Shown here piece after piece: positions 18,164 to 27,249 of a stretch of DNA of 64,000 nucleotides (the first letter of the stretch is position 1; every line of letters begins with the position of its first letter). Below the pieces are notes generated by a model that ran no database searches, was not told where the DNA came from, and saw only the letters and a list, made by a program, of their open reading frames with translations. The translations under genes were made by a program, and so were the position numbers. Source of the DNA: Bdellovibrio sp. 22V (GTDB taxonomy: Bacteria; Bdellovibrionota; Bdellovibrionia; Bdellovibrionales; Bdellovibrionaceae); the NCBI RefSeq assembly GCF_030169785.1, contig NZ_CP125854.1, positions 806,001-870,000 on the forward strand, written 5' to 3'.

Positions 18164-18519
18164 CTTTTCCTCCCTCACTTCAAGAAGATCTCCTTTCTGG
18201 TCATGTGACAGCAATCCTTGACCAGGGGACGCATTTCGAAGGAAAGCTCAGCTTCGAAGGCACCGTGCAAATCGGCGGGGATTTTAAGGGGGAAATCTTT
18301 ACTAAGGACACTATCGTTATTAACGAAGGTGCCACCGTTTCAGCTCAAATTGAGGCCGATACAATCGTTATAAGTGGCCGGGTAGAGGGAAATCTCTTTG
18401 CCCGCCGCAGAGTTATCATGCACCCGCCGGCTGTGTTTAAAGGCACAGTGACATCCCCGAGTTTGCGTATCGATGAAGGGGTTGTATTCGAAGGGGCGTC
18501 CTACATGCCTAAGTCTTAG
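18154..18519 (+). CDS. Bactofilin family cytoskeletal protein
   Basis: Bactofilins polymerise into filaments through a beta-helical core and act as scaffolds for shape or positioning proteins. The 121-residue product has the core from about 30 to 110, with repeating hydrophobic/Gly positions such as GTVQIGGDFKGEIFTKDTIV and GRVEGNLFARRRVIMHPPAV. It overlaps the parB 3' end by 10 bases. Bactofilins are known to work with ParABS in Myxococcus; a similar role here is inferred from the operon. Confidence 0.9.
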   Translation: MAVTFPPSLQEDLLSGHVTAILDQGTHFEGKLSFEGTVQIGGDFKGEIFTKDTIVINEGATVSAQIEADTIVISGRVEGNLFARRRVIMHPPAVFKGTVTSPSLRIDEGVVFEGASYMPKS

Positions 18520-18543
18520 GCAGCAACATTATCAATAAGTAAA

Positions 18544-18577
18544 TTGACCTTGACCAGTTCCGAGTCCGGATGCTACT
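18544..18577 (+). promoter_or_regulatory. Possible promoter of the atp operon
   Basis: A direct TTGACCTTGACC repeat (18544-18555) provides a good -35. The best -10 at 16-base spacing is only a poor GCTACT (18572-18577). It lies in the 94-base gap before the first atp gene. Confidence 0.3.
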
Positions 18578-18613
18578 CCCTAGGCTCAAAAAATCAGTAG
18601 GGATTTCAACCAA

Positions 18614-19045
18614 ATGGACATTTTTGGACAATTAGGTATCAATACCACGGCAGCCTTTCAGTTTGTTCTTTTTGCTATTGCTTTGATCTTTCTAAGCAAA
18701 GTTGTATTCGCGCCCTATGCGCATGCTCTTGAAGAACGACAAAGAAGAACTAAAGGGGGCGAAGATCTAGCCCTTGAATTTCAAAACAAATCCGTAGAGT
18801 TGCAAAGCGAATACGAAACAAAAACGCGTGAGTTGAATTCTCAAATTAAAGGCATCGTAGATGCTGCGAAATCTCAAGCTAATAAAGAGTATGAAACTCT
18901 TGTAGCAAAAGCGCGTGCTGAATCTGAAAAAATGGTTCAAGACAACCGCAACAAAATCACAACTGCCATTCAATCAGCTGCGGCTGACTTGAAGTCTCAA
19001 ACAAATGCAGTTGCAATGGCGATCACTACTAAGTTGTTAAAATAA
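18614..19045 (+). CDS. ATP synthase Fo subunit b' (AtpF-like)
   Basis: Subunit b/b' forms the peripheral stalk linking membrane Fo to F1. The 143-residue product has one N-terminal membrane segment (about 15-35) followed by VVFAPYAHALEERQ and a long charged helix, as in the family. It is the first gene of the atp operon and shorter than the next b-type gene. A pair of b genes is typical of lineages with a heterodimeric stalk. Confidence 0.88.
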   Translation: MDIFGQLGINTTAAFQFVLFAIALIFLSKVVFAPYAHALEERQRRTKGGEDLALEFQNKSVELQSEYETKTRELNSQIKGIVDAAKSQANKEYETLVAKARAESEKMVQDNRNKITTAIQSAAADLKSQTNAVAMAITTKLLK

Positions 19046-19058
19046 AAAGAGAGAAGAC

Positions 19059-19610
19059 ATGAAGTTGCTTTTGAATCTTTTCATTATCTTGGCTCCTGCT
19101 CTTGCGATGGCTGCTGGTGGCGGTCACGGCGACGGGCACATTCCTAAAGCTGTTATGTACCAAGCAATCAACGTTGCGATTTTGGTTGCAGGTCTTATTT
19201 ATTTCACAAAAGACGGAATCGTTTCTTTCTTCGCAGGAAGAAAAGCGGCTTACCTTGAGGCTGCAGAAAAGTCTGCCTTCGCGCGTGAGCAAGCAGAAAA
19301 AGAATTCGTAGATATCAAGCACAAGCTTGCAACTTTGGATGCGACTCGCGAAGAGTCTCTTCGTAAAGCTCAGCTGCACGCGGAAGACATGAAGAAACAA
19401 ATCATGACTGAAGCTGAAGACGTTACGAAACGTATTCGTCAAGATGCAGAGCTGACTGCAAAGCTTGAAGTTCAACGTGCACAAAACGAATTGCGCGCGC
19501 AACTTTTGAAGGATTCTTTGGAAGCCGCTCGCAATGTGTTGACGAAAGATCTTGGATCTTCTGATCAACAAAAACTTCAAAAAGATTTCATCAACAACGT
19601 TGGAGTGTAA
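19059..19610 (+). CDS. atpF: ATP synthase Fo subunit b
   Basis: This is the second peripheral-stalk subunit. The 183-residue product begins with a signal-like segment (MKLLLNLFIILAPALAMA) followed by a Gly/His-rich stretch (GGGHGDGH), then a membrane segment (about 33-52) and a long alanine/glutamate-rich helix. The signal-like extension is known in some deltaproteobacterial b subunits. GAGAGAAG precedes the ATG. It is followed four bases later by atpH. Confidence 0.88.
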   Translation: MKLLLNLFIILAPALAMAAGGGHGDGHIPKAVMYQAINVAILVAGLIYFTKDGIVSFFAGRKAAYLEAAEKSAFAREQAEKEFVDIKHKLATLDATREESLRKAQLHAEDMKKQIMTEAEDVTKRIRQDAELTAKLEVQRAQNELRAQLLKDSLEAARNVLTKDLGSSDQQKLQKDFINNVGV

Positions 19611-19613
19611 CCC

Positions 19614-20159
19614 ATGAGAGTCAGTGAAGTTGCTAGAAGATATGCCAAGGCCCTCTTGGCTGTTACAAAACAACAAGGCACATTCAAGCAGGCGTTTGCA
19701 GAGCTTCAAGCTCTTGCACAAGCTTTCAAAGCAGACGCTTCTGTAAAAACATATTTTGCAAATCCAATGGTTTCTTCTGATCAAAAAGTAGCGGCTGTAA
19801 AAGCGGCTCTTAATAAAGGAGTTTCTCAAGAGGTTCTAAATACTCTTGTCCTATTGGGTGAGAAAAATCGTCTCGATATCCTTGATCAAGTTGTTGAAGC
19901 TTTTCAACAAATGTTGGACATCGAAGAAGGCGTTACCCGCGGAGTCGTTCGCTCTGCTCAGCCTCTATCAGCTGATGCGCAAAAAGAGATCGAACAAAAG
20001 ATCAATAAGGTTTTGAACAAGAAGATCGTATTGACTTACGAACAAGATCCTAAGCTTTTGGGCGGCGTTGTTGCTCAAGTGGGTGGATGGACGTTCGACG
20101 ATAGCATCGACACACATCTTAAAAAATTGAATGAAGAATTAAACAGGAGAGCCAACTAA
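19614..20159 (+). CDS. atpH: ATP synthase F1 subunit delta
   Basis: Delta sits on top of F1 and binds the peripheral stalk. The 181-residue protein starts [17 protein letters not shown], the usual delta/OSCP N terminus. It ends with a C-terminal domain including [19 protein letters not shown], close to the family's ...GG...G...D motif. It lies between atpF and atpA, as in most operons. Confidence 0.95.
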   Translation: MRVSEVARRYAKALLAVTKQQGTFKQAFAELQALAQAFKADASVKTYFANPMVSSDQKVAAVKAALNKGVSQEVLNTLVLLGEKNRLDILDQVVEAFQQMLDIEEGVTRGVVRSAQPLSADAQKEIEQKINKVLNKKIVLTYEQDPKLLGGVVAQVGGWTFDDSIDTHLKKLNEELNRRAN

Positions 20160-20161
20160 CA

Positions 20162-21685
20162 ATGGAAACACAAATTCGTGCTGACGAAATCAGTCGTGTT
20201 CTCAAAGAACAAATCAATCAATACAACAAAAAGATTGAAGTAAGCGAAACAGGTAGCGTTCTTTCCGTAGGGGACGGTGTTGCCCGTATTTACGGTCTTG
20301 AAAATGCAATGGCGGGTGAGCTCGTTGAGTTCCCAGGTGAAGTATTCGGAATGGTTTTGAACCTTGAAGAAGGTCACGTTGGTGCCGTTTTGTTCGGTGA
20401 AGATCGTCAGATTAAAGAAGGCGATACTGTTAAAAGAACTAAAAAAATCGTTTCCGTACCAGTTGGTGAAGCTCTTCTTGGTCGCGTAGTAGACGCTCTT
20501 GGCAATCCAATTGATGGCCGTGGTGCTCTTAATACGCCTCACTCTCGCGTTGTTGAATTGAAAGCTCCTGGTATCGTTTACCGTCACCCAGTTGAAGAAC
20601 CTCTTCAAACAGGTATCAAAGCTATCGACGCTCTTGTACCAATCGGACGTGGTCAACGTGAGTTGATCATCGGTGACCGTCAAACTGGTAAAACAACTAT
20701 CGCCGTTGACACGATCATCAATCAAAAAGGTCAAGGCGTTCACTGCTTCTACGTAGCTATCGGTCAAAAGCAATCTACAGTTGCTCTTGTTGTTGAAAAG
20801 CTTCGTGCAGCAGGTGCTCTTGAGTACACAACTATCATCGCGGCGAATGCGTCTGATCCAGCTCCACTTCAATATCTTGCTGCTTACTCTGGTACGGCAA
20901 TGGCGGAATACTTCCGTGATACTGGCAGACATGCATTGATCGTTTACGATGACTTGACGAAACAAGCTCAAGCTTACCGTCAGTTGTCATTGTTGTTGCG
21001 CCGTCCCCCAGGACGTGAAGCATACCCAGGCGACGTATTCTATTGCCACAGCCGTTTGTTGGAGCGTGCTTCTAAATTGTCTGCCGATAAAGGCGGCGGT
21101 TCATTGACTGCATTGCCAATCATCGAGACTCAAGCGGGCGATATCTCTGCATACATCCCAACTAATGTTATCTCTATCACTGACGGTCAGATCTTCCTTG
21201 AGTCTGATTTGTTCTACAAAGGTATCCGTCCGGCTATCTCTGTAGGTAAATCTGTATCTCGCGTGGGTGGTGCCGCTCAAATTAAAGCGATGAAACAAGT
21301 TGCGGGTTCTATGAAACTTGAGCTTGCTCAGTTCCGTGCGATGGAGGCGTTTGCTGCATTCGCATCTGATCTAGATAAAGCAACTCAACAACAGCTTTCT
21401 CGTGGTCGCCGTCTTGTTGAAGTTTTGAAACAAGCTCAGTACCAACCAGTAAAAGTTGAAGAGCAAATCGTTATGATCTTTGCTGCATCTAATGCATTCG
21501 TTGATGCTTACCCAGAGACTGACGTTAAGAGATACGAAAAAGAAATGATCGAGTTCTTGAAGAACAAGCACTCTGACATTCTTAAGACTATTTCTGAGAA
21601 GAAAGCGATCGGCGACGACACTAAAAAAGCGTTGTTGGCAGCTCTTGAAGAGTTCAAAGCTATCTTCCAACCTTCTAAACAATAA
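20162..21685 (+). CDS. atpA: ATP synthase F1 subunit alpha
   Basis: Alpha is the non-catalytic nucleotide-binding subunit of F1. The 507-residue product has the P-loop [11 protein letters not shown] near residue 170 and the strongly conserved [21 protein letters not shown] block. AGGAGAG precedes the ATG. The length is normal. It lies between atpH and atpG. Confidence 0.98.
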   Translation: METQIRADEISRVLKEQINQYNKKIEVSETGSVLSVGDGVARIYGLENAMAGELVEFPGEVFGMVLNLEEGHVGAVLFGEDRQIKEGDTVKRTKKIVSVPVGEALLGRVVDALGNPIDGRGALNTPHSRVVELKAPGIVYRHPVEEPLQTGIKAIDALVPIGRGQRELIIGDRQTGKTTIAVDTIINQKGQGVHCFYVAIGQKQSTVALVVEKLRAAGALEYTTIIAANASDPAPLQYLAAYSGTAMAEYFRDTGRHALIVYDDLTKQAQAYRQLSLLLRRPPGREAYPGDVFYCHSRLLERASKLSADKGGGSLTALPIIETQAGDISAYIPTNVISITDGQIFLESDLFYKGIRPAISVGKSVSRVGGAAQIKAMKQVAGSMKLELAQFRAMEAFAAFASDLDKATQQQLSRGRRLVEVLKQAQYQPVKVEEQIVMIFAASNAFVDAYPETDVKRYEKEMIEFLKNKHSDILKTISEKKAIGDDTKKALLAALEEFKAIFQPSKQ

Positions 21686-21697
21686 TTTGGTGCTTAA

Positions 21698-22582
21698 ATG
21701 GCAAGCTTGAAGGATATCCGGGCTCGGATCGAGTCCACAAAAAACACCCAGCAGATCACGAAAGCGATGAAGCTCGTGTCTGCTGCAAAGTTGAGAAAGG
21801 CGCAGAATAACATCGTTAATATGCGTCCTTATGCTCTGACTTTGCGTAAGGTGATTGCGGATATCGCTGTGACAAACAAAGTGTCGCATCCGTTGATGGA
21901 GAAGAAAGAACAAGTGAAGAATGTTTTGCTTGTTGTTATCACTTCTGATCGCGGTCTTTGCGGCGCTTTCAACAGCAATATCAACAAATTTACCGAAGCT
22001 TATTATAACGAGAATAAAAGCAAACTTGAAAAGATCGATTTCCTTTTCATCGGCCGTCGTGGTCATGACTACTTCTCAAGAAGAGGAATCAAGTCCGTGG
22101 ATTATATCACGAAACTTGATAAGGATATTTCTTACGAGTTGGCATCCAAAGTCGCAAACCGCGTAATGAACGACTACCTCGAAGGTCAATACGATGAAGT
22201 TCGTATCGTTCATAACGAGTTTAAGTCTGCGATCTCTCAGGTTGTAGTTGCTGAAACAATCTTGCCAATTGATCTTGGCTTGACGACTTTCAAAACTGAA
22301 ACAGAGAAGTCCAACGACTTTGCCGTAGACATGATTTTCGAACCAGCTCCTGAGCAAATCATCAAAGAATTGCTTGAGAAGCACTTCGACCTTCAAGTTT
22401 ACAGATGTATGTCTGAATCCGTTGCCGGCGAACATGGTGCTCGTATGAGCGCGATGGAAAACGCGACAAACAACGCGAAAGAGATGATCAACAAACTCAC
22501 TCTGACATACAACAAATTGAGACAAGAAAAGATTACTACAGAATTGACTGAAATCGTATCTGGCGCGGAAGCGCTTAAATAG
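21698..22582 (+). CDS. atpG: ATP synthase F1 subunit gamma
   Basis: Gamma is the rotating central shaft of F1. The 294-residue product has the N-terminal MASLKDIRARIESTKNTQQI and TKAMKLVSAAKLRKAQ, the GLCGAFN block, and the C-terminal ASEVSGAR-like region (ARMSAMENATNNAKEMINKL). The ATG has only a weak ribosome binding site, which is plausible if translation is coupled to atpA 12 bases upstream. Confidence 0.97.
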   Translation: MASLKDIRARIESTKNTQQITKAMKLVSAAKLRKAQNNIVNMRPYALTLRKVIADIAVTNKVSHPLMEKKEQVKNVLLVVITSDRGLCGAFNSNINKFTEAYYNENKSKLEKIDFLFIGRRGHDYFSRRGIKSVDYITKLDKDISYELASKVANRVMNDYLEGQYDEVRIVHNEFKSAISQVVVAETILPIDLGLTTFKTETEKSNDFAVDMIFEPAPEQIIKELLEKHFDLQVYRCMSESVAGEHGARMSAMENATNNAKEMINKLTLTYNKLRQEKITTELTEIVSGAEALK

Positions 22583-22590
22583 GGAGCTGA

Positions 22591-24000
<1,410 letters not shown>

Positions 24001-24056
24001 TCCTGCTCTTCTGATCAAAGGGCAGGCTGCATAGTCTGCCGTTGAAAGGTTGAGAT

Positions 24057-24473
24057 ATGTTTAAACTTACGATCGTGACTCCAGAGAGACGTCTTCTTAT
24101 CAACCAAGAGGTTGAAGAAGTGACTGTTCCTGGCTTCAAAGGAGAACTCAACATTCTTCCTGGTCACGCGCCATTGATCACGACACTTGAAACAGGTGTT
24201 ATGAGATGGAAATTGAAGGGTAAAGAAAAGCAAGACCAAGCTGTTATTAGCTGGGGTTATTGCCAAGTCAGCCCTGAAGGCGTGAACGTTCTTGCGAACA
24301 TCGCGGATCTTCCAGAAGAGATTGATCTTCAAGCGACAAAAGAATATTTGGCGCAATCTGAAAAACGCATCATGAACGAACTTATCACTGACGAAGACTG
24401 GAATGACTTCCAACGTGAATGGGCTCGTGCAAGAGCGAAAGTTGAAGTGGCTGAAGGCCACGCTAAGAAGTAG
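24057..24473 (+). CDS. atpC: ATP synthase F1 subunit epsilon
   Basis: Epsilon binds gamma and can inhibit ATP hydrolysis. The 138-residue product starts MFKLTIVTPERRLL and has GFKGELNILPGHAPLITTLETG, matching the family beta-sandwich domain, followed by a C-terminal helical region (YLAQSEKRIMNE). It ends the operon. A GGCAG/CTGCC hairpin lies in the 56-base gap after atpD. Confidence 0.95.
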   Translation: MFKLTIVTPERRLLINQEVEEVTVPGFKGELNILPGHAPLITTLETGVMRWKLKGKEKQDQAVISWGYCQVSPEGVNVLANIADLPEEIDLQATKEYLAQSEKRIMNELITDEDWNDFQREWARARAKVEVAEGHAKK

Positions 24474-24475
24474 TC

Positions 24476-26143
24476 TTAGTTTCTAGCTATTTGAATTTCT
24501 AAATCGCGCAGTATCTCATCCAGGTGCTGCGCGATTTTTTTTCCTGAATCCGCATGATTGAAATAAAGCTGTAGAACTCGCAGATAACCTTTTTCACTTC
24601 TCACAAGGCGCGGAGATCCTAAATTCACTACGACAAGTCTCTTTTTAGTTTCCATCGGCATCGACCTCACAAGTGCCGACGTGCGCGGCCCCGTGACGGC
24701 TGCGAGTGTGAACGAACACTTCTTGGCTTTCATCCACTCTGCGACGGTTTCTTTCTTAAAATCTCCCGCGAGCATAAGACTGTCGACACTTCTGTGGGCG
24801 GAACTTTTAAAAGACTTTATGAAGGATGCGGACGGAGCTACGACGCAGATTTTTGGCGTCGAAGCAGGTTTTCTTTGTTTGCCGCCCTTCGTGGGAAGCG
24901 TGCGCGGGATCAGGCTCGATTTTAGATTGAGTGCAAAGATGTTCGACTCTAACTCGGAATAGTCTTTCGAGGTTAATGACGGTCCTTGCAGCAGGGGAGA
25001 CTGTGAAGGATTTCTTCTATAAAGATTGGCGAATGCCTTCACCGTCAGGATTCGGCGCAGTTTATTGTCGAGATCTTCTTTCTTGAGTTCATTCTTGTGA
25101 ACGGCATTTTTCACGTACTCAAACGCGCGTCCTTGATCGGCAAAAGACCACGTGAGCATCACAATATCTGCACCTGCTTGAAGTGCTTTTAAGGCGGCCG
25201 CTTCCGGGCGAAGAAGTTGTTTTGAGCCTTGCATCTGCAAGTCGTCAGTCACGACAAGACCCTTGTACTGCAGCTCCTCGCGCAAAAGAGATGTGGAAAT
25301 CTTTTTGGAAAAACTGGCGGGCTCGCGCGATTCATCCAGTGCAGGATAAATCAAATGTGACAACATGAGTGCGACACGATCACCCAGCTTGGCGTAAGAT
25401 TCGTAAGGTCGAAGATCATTGTTTTTCAAAAACTCAAGCGAAGAGGTGTTCTGCACAACCGACGTGTGCGGGTCAGCTTTAAGATTTCCCGTACCAGGGA
25501 AATGCTTTGCTGTAGGAATCACACGCGCTTTGAGTAATCCTTTCGAGTAGGCAACTCCGAGCTCACCGACAAGCTGCGGGTCCGAGCCAAACGAGCGCAC
25601 GCCGATAAAGCTGCTTGAAAGAGGATCCGTTACATCCAGCACGGGTGCGAGATTCATATTGAATCCGACCTCACGAAGAAAAAGTCCAGTTTGGTATCCC
25701 ATCTCCTCAGCCAAAAGCGGAGACTGTGTCTGTCCTAGTGCGAGCGCATTTGGTGGCGCCGGCGTAATCGGAAGGCGAGAGACCGAGCCGCCTTCTTGGT
25801 CGATGGCGATAAGTGGTGGAAGCTTCGAGTACTTAAAGCTGGTTTTATAAAGAGCGGTGTTGAGATCGCGAATCTGTTCTCCAGAGACGATGTTGCGTTT
25901 AAACAGCAAGTACGCTCCAGGCTTGTATTGTCCGATGAATTTCTCTAAATCCGGGGTGATCGTTTTTTGCGGGAATCCGACGATAAAAAGCTGCCCGACT
26001 TTTTCGTCCACAGTCATCTGCGCGATTTTTTTATCGATAAGAGTAGTTAAAGGCGTCGGCTTAGCTAGCACAAGGTGGGGAAATAAAGTGCTCAGTAGAG
26101 TAAGACTCAAAATCTGAAGAATTTCCCTGATATACTTATGCAT
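24476..26143 (-). CDS. Exported GH3 beta-N-acetylhexosaminidase (NagZ-like)
   Basis: GH3 enzymes of the NagZ type release GlcNAc from peptidoglycan fragments. The 555-residue product has a signal peptide (about 1-27), then the GH3 barrel with the AIDQEGGSVSRLP block, KHFPGTG (213-219), the Asp-His dyad in ADPHTS (D224/H226) and the nucleophile motif VTDDLQM (D300). E. coli NagZ is cytoplasmic and about 340 residues; this one is exported and has an extra C-terminal region of about 190 residues. The ATG at 26143 gives a clean signal peptide; a longer frame to 26227 does not. Confidence 0.88.
   Translation of the reverse strand: MHKYIREILQILSLTLLSTLFPHLVLAKPTPLTTLIDKKIAQMTVDEKVGQLFIVGFPQKTITPDLEKFIGQYKPGAYLLFKRNIVSGEQIRDLNTALYKTSFKYSKLPPLIAIDQEGGSVSRLPITPAPPNALALGQTQSPLLAEEMGYQTGLFLREVGFNMNLAPVLDVTDPLSSSFIGVRSFGSDPQLVGELGVAYSKGLLKARVIPTAKHFPGTGNLKADPHTSVVQNTSSLEFLKNNDLRPYESYAKLGDRVALMLSHLIYPALDESREPASFSKKISTSLLREELQYKGLVVTDDLQMQGSKQLLRPEAAALKALQAGADIVMLTWSFADQGRAFEYVKNAVHKNELKKEDLDNKLRRILTVKAFANLYRRNPSQSPLLQGPSLTSKDYSELESNIFALNLKSSLIPRTLPTKGGKQRKPASTPKICVVAPSASFIKSFKSSAHRSVDSLMLAGDFKKETVAEWMKAKKCSFTLAAVTGPRTSALVRSMPMETKKRLVVVNLGSPRLVRSEKGYLRVLQLYFNHADSGKKIAQHLDEILRDLEIQIARN
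24501..24542 (+). terminator. Terminator of the atp operon
   Basis: AAATCGCGCAG (24501-24511) and CTGCGCGATTT (24527-24537) form a perfect 11-bp stem, with an uninterrupted T-run to 24542. It lies 28 bases after the atpC stop, inside the 3' coding end of the opposite-strand GH3 gene. Confidence 0.88.
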
Positions 26144-26199
26144 ATAACTTAAGAGTATCACTCGCAGCTTTTGAAGGTAGACGAGATTTGAGAGACAGC

Positions 26200-27186
26200 A
26201 TGAAATTGCACCAAGGTCTGAGATCACTAGTTTGTATATTGTTGCTGATATGCCTTACTTCCGTGTCATGGGCTCAGGATGAGACAGGTCTTGAAGAAGA
26301 ATTCGATGCAGCCATCTCGGAAACTCCCAGTGATGAAGCCGTCATTACCGAAGAAACCCCACCGCCACCTGTTGAAAGCGAAACCACGGTTCAAGAAGAT
26401 GAATTCGTTATACCGGCACCAGAGCCCGAGATGACGCCGCAACCGGAAGTTGTCGAAGAAGCACCGGTTATTCCAGCTCCTTCTTCCGATGTGCAACAAC
26501 AGCCTGAGCCTCAATTGGTCGAAAGAGAAATTGACGACCGCGAAGCGCCGCTAGTCGAGGTGGAATTCTATCAAGACAACTTGGCTCCGTATAAAGAGCG
26601 CCGCGAGACGCATGGAATTTATTTCGGGATCGATTATGAAATGCTCGAACTAAAAAACTATGTTTCGACATTGGATGGTCTGACTTACGATGCGATGTTT
26701 GGCTCCGAGACAATTCCGCTTTTGCACCTGAGTGTTGATTATAAGTACAACTTTGTCTTGGGTTCTCTGGCTTTCGGAATTGATTTCGGAAAAGGCAGCC
26801 TATCTGCCGACAAGAGTGGCTCTGAAAGAACTTTGGATATTACAAAGTATGGCGTCGGTCTGAAGTTCACACTCGACAACTTGATGAATGAACCTTACAT
26901 CGCTCCTTATGTCGGACTGAATATTTGGCAGATGGGTATTTCTGAAGAAAGCCCGACGGACTCATTTTCTGCGACGACACAGATGGGTTATAACTACACA
27001 ATCGGTGCCTTACTACAGCTCGATTGGTTGGATTATCAAACAGCCAAAGAGACAACTTTCAATTGGGGACTTGAAAACACCTTCGTAGATATCTACGCCA
27101 CTCAGTACGCGAAAACTTCGGCGGACGACGATCCGAATACCGAAACGGATTTCCTATATGGCGCGGGTTTGCGTTTAGAATTCTAG
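26200..27186 (+). CDS. Outer-membrane beta-barrel protein with acidic Pro-rich linker
   Basis: The specific family is not recognised. The 328-residue product has a signal peptide (about 1-25, ending SWA before QDE). A low-complexity Glu/Pro/Val-rich segment follows (about 26-115), then alternating-strand sequence to the C-terminal Phe (GAGLRLEF), the usual signature of an outer-membrane barrel. The ATG at 26200 follows GAGAG; a TTG 12 bases upstream is the alternative. It is divergent from the GH3 gene with 56 bases between starts. Confidence 0.72.
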   Translation: MKLHQGLRSLVCILLLICLTSVSWAQDETGLEEEFDAAISETPSDEAVITEETPPPPVESETTVQEDEFVIPAPEPEMTPQPEVVEEAPVIPAPSSDVQQQPEPQLVEREIDDREAPLVEVEFYQDNLAPYKERRETHGIYFGIDYEMLELKNYVSTLDGLTYDAMFGSETIPLLHLSVDYKYNFVLGSLAFGIDFGKGSLSADKSGSERTLDITKYGVGLKFTLDNLMNEPYIAPYVGLNIWQMGISEESPTDSFSATTQMGYNYTIGALLQLDWLDYQTAKETTFNWGLENTFVDIYATQYAKTSADDDPNTETDFLYGAGLRLEF

Positions 27187-27212
27187 ATTTTTAAAGTTTT
27201 TAATGCGGCATT

Positions 27213-27234
27213 GCCAGAAAAAACAAGCAGGCAC
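27213..27234 (-). repeat. Dispersed repeat copy 1 (22 bp, inverted relative to copy 2)
   Basis: This 22-base sequence is the exact reverse complement of 44007-44028. It contains AAGCAGGCAC and a six-A run and lies between the barrel gene and mfd. It resembles one arm of the GGTGCC palindromes found elsewhere in the window. Confidence 0.7.
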
Positions 27235-27249
27235 CTTTTCAGAGCATTC

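Noticed and set aside
24021-24040. GGCAG/CTGCC hairpin between atpD and atpC as a terminator
   Set aside because: Stem of 5 bp, a loop of 10 and no T-run; it is more likely a minor mRNA structure within the operon.
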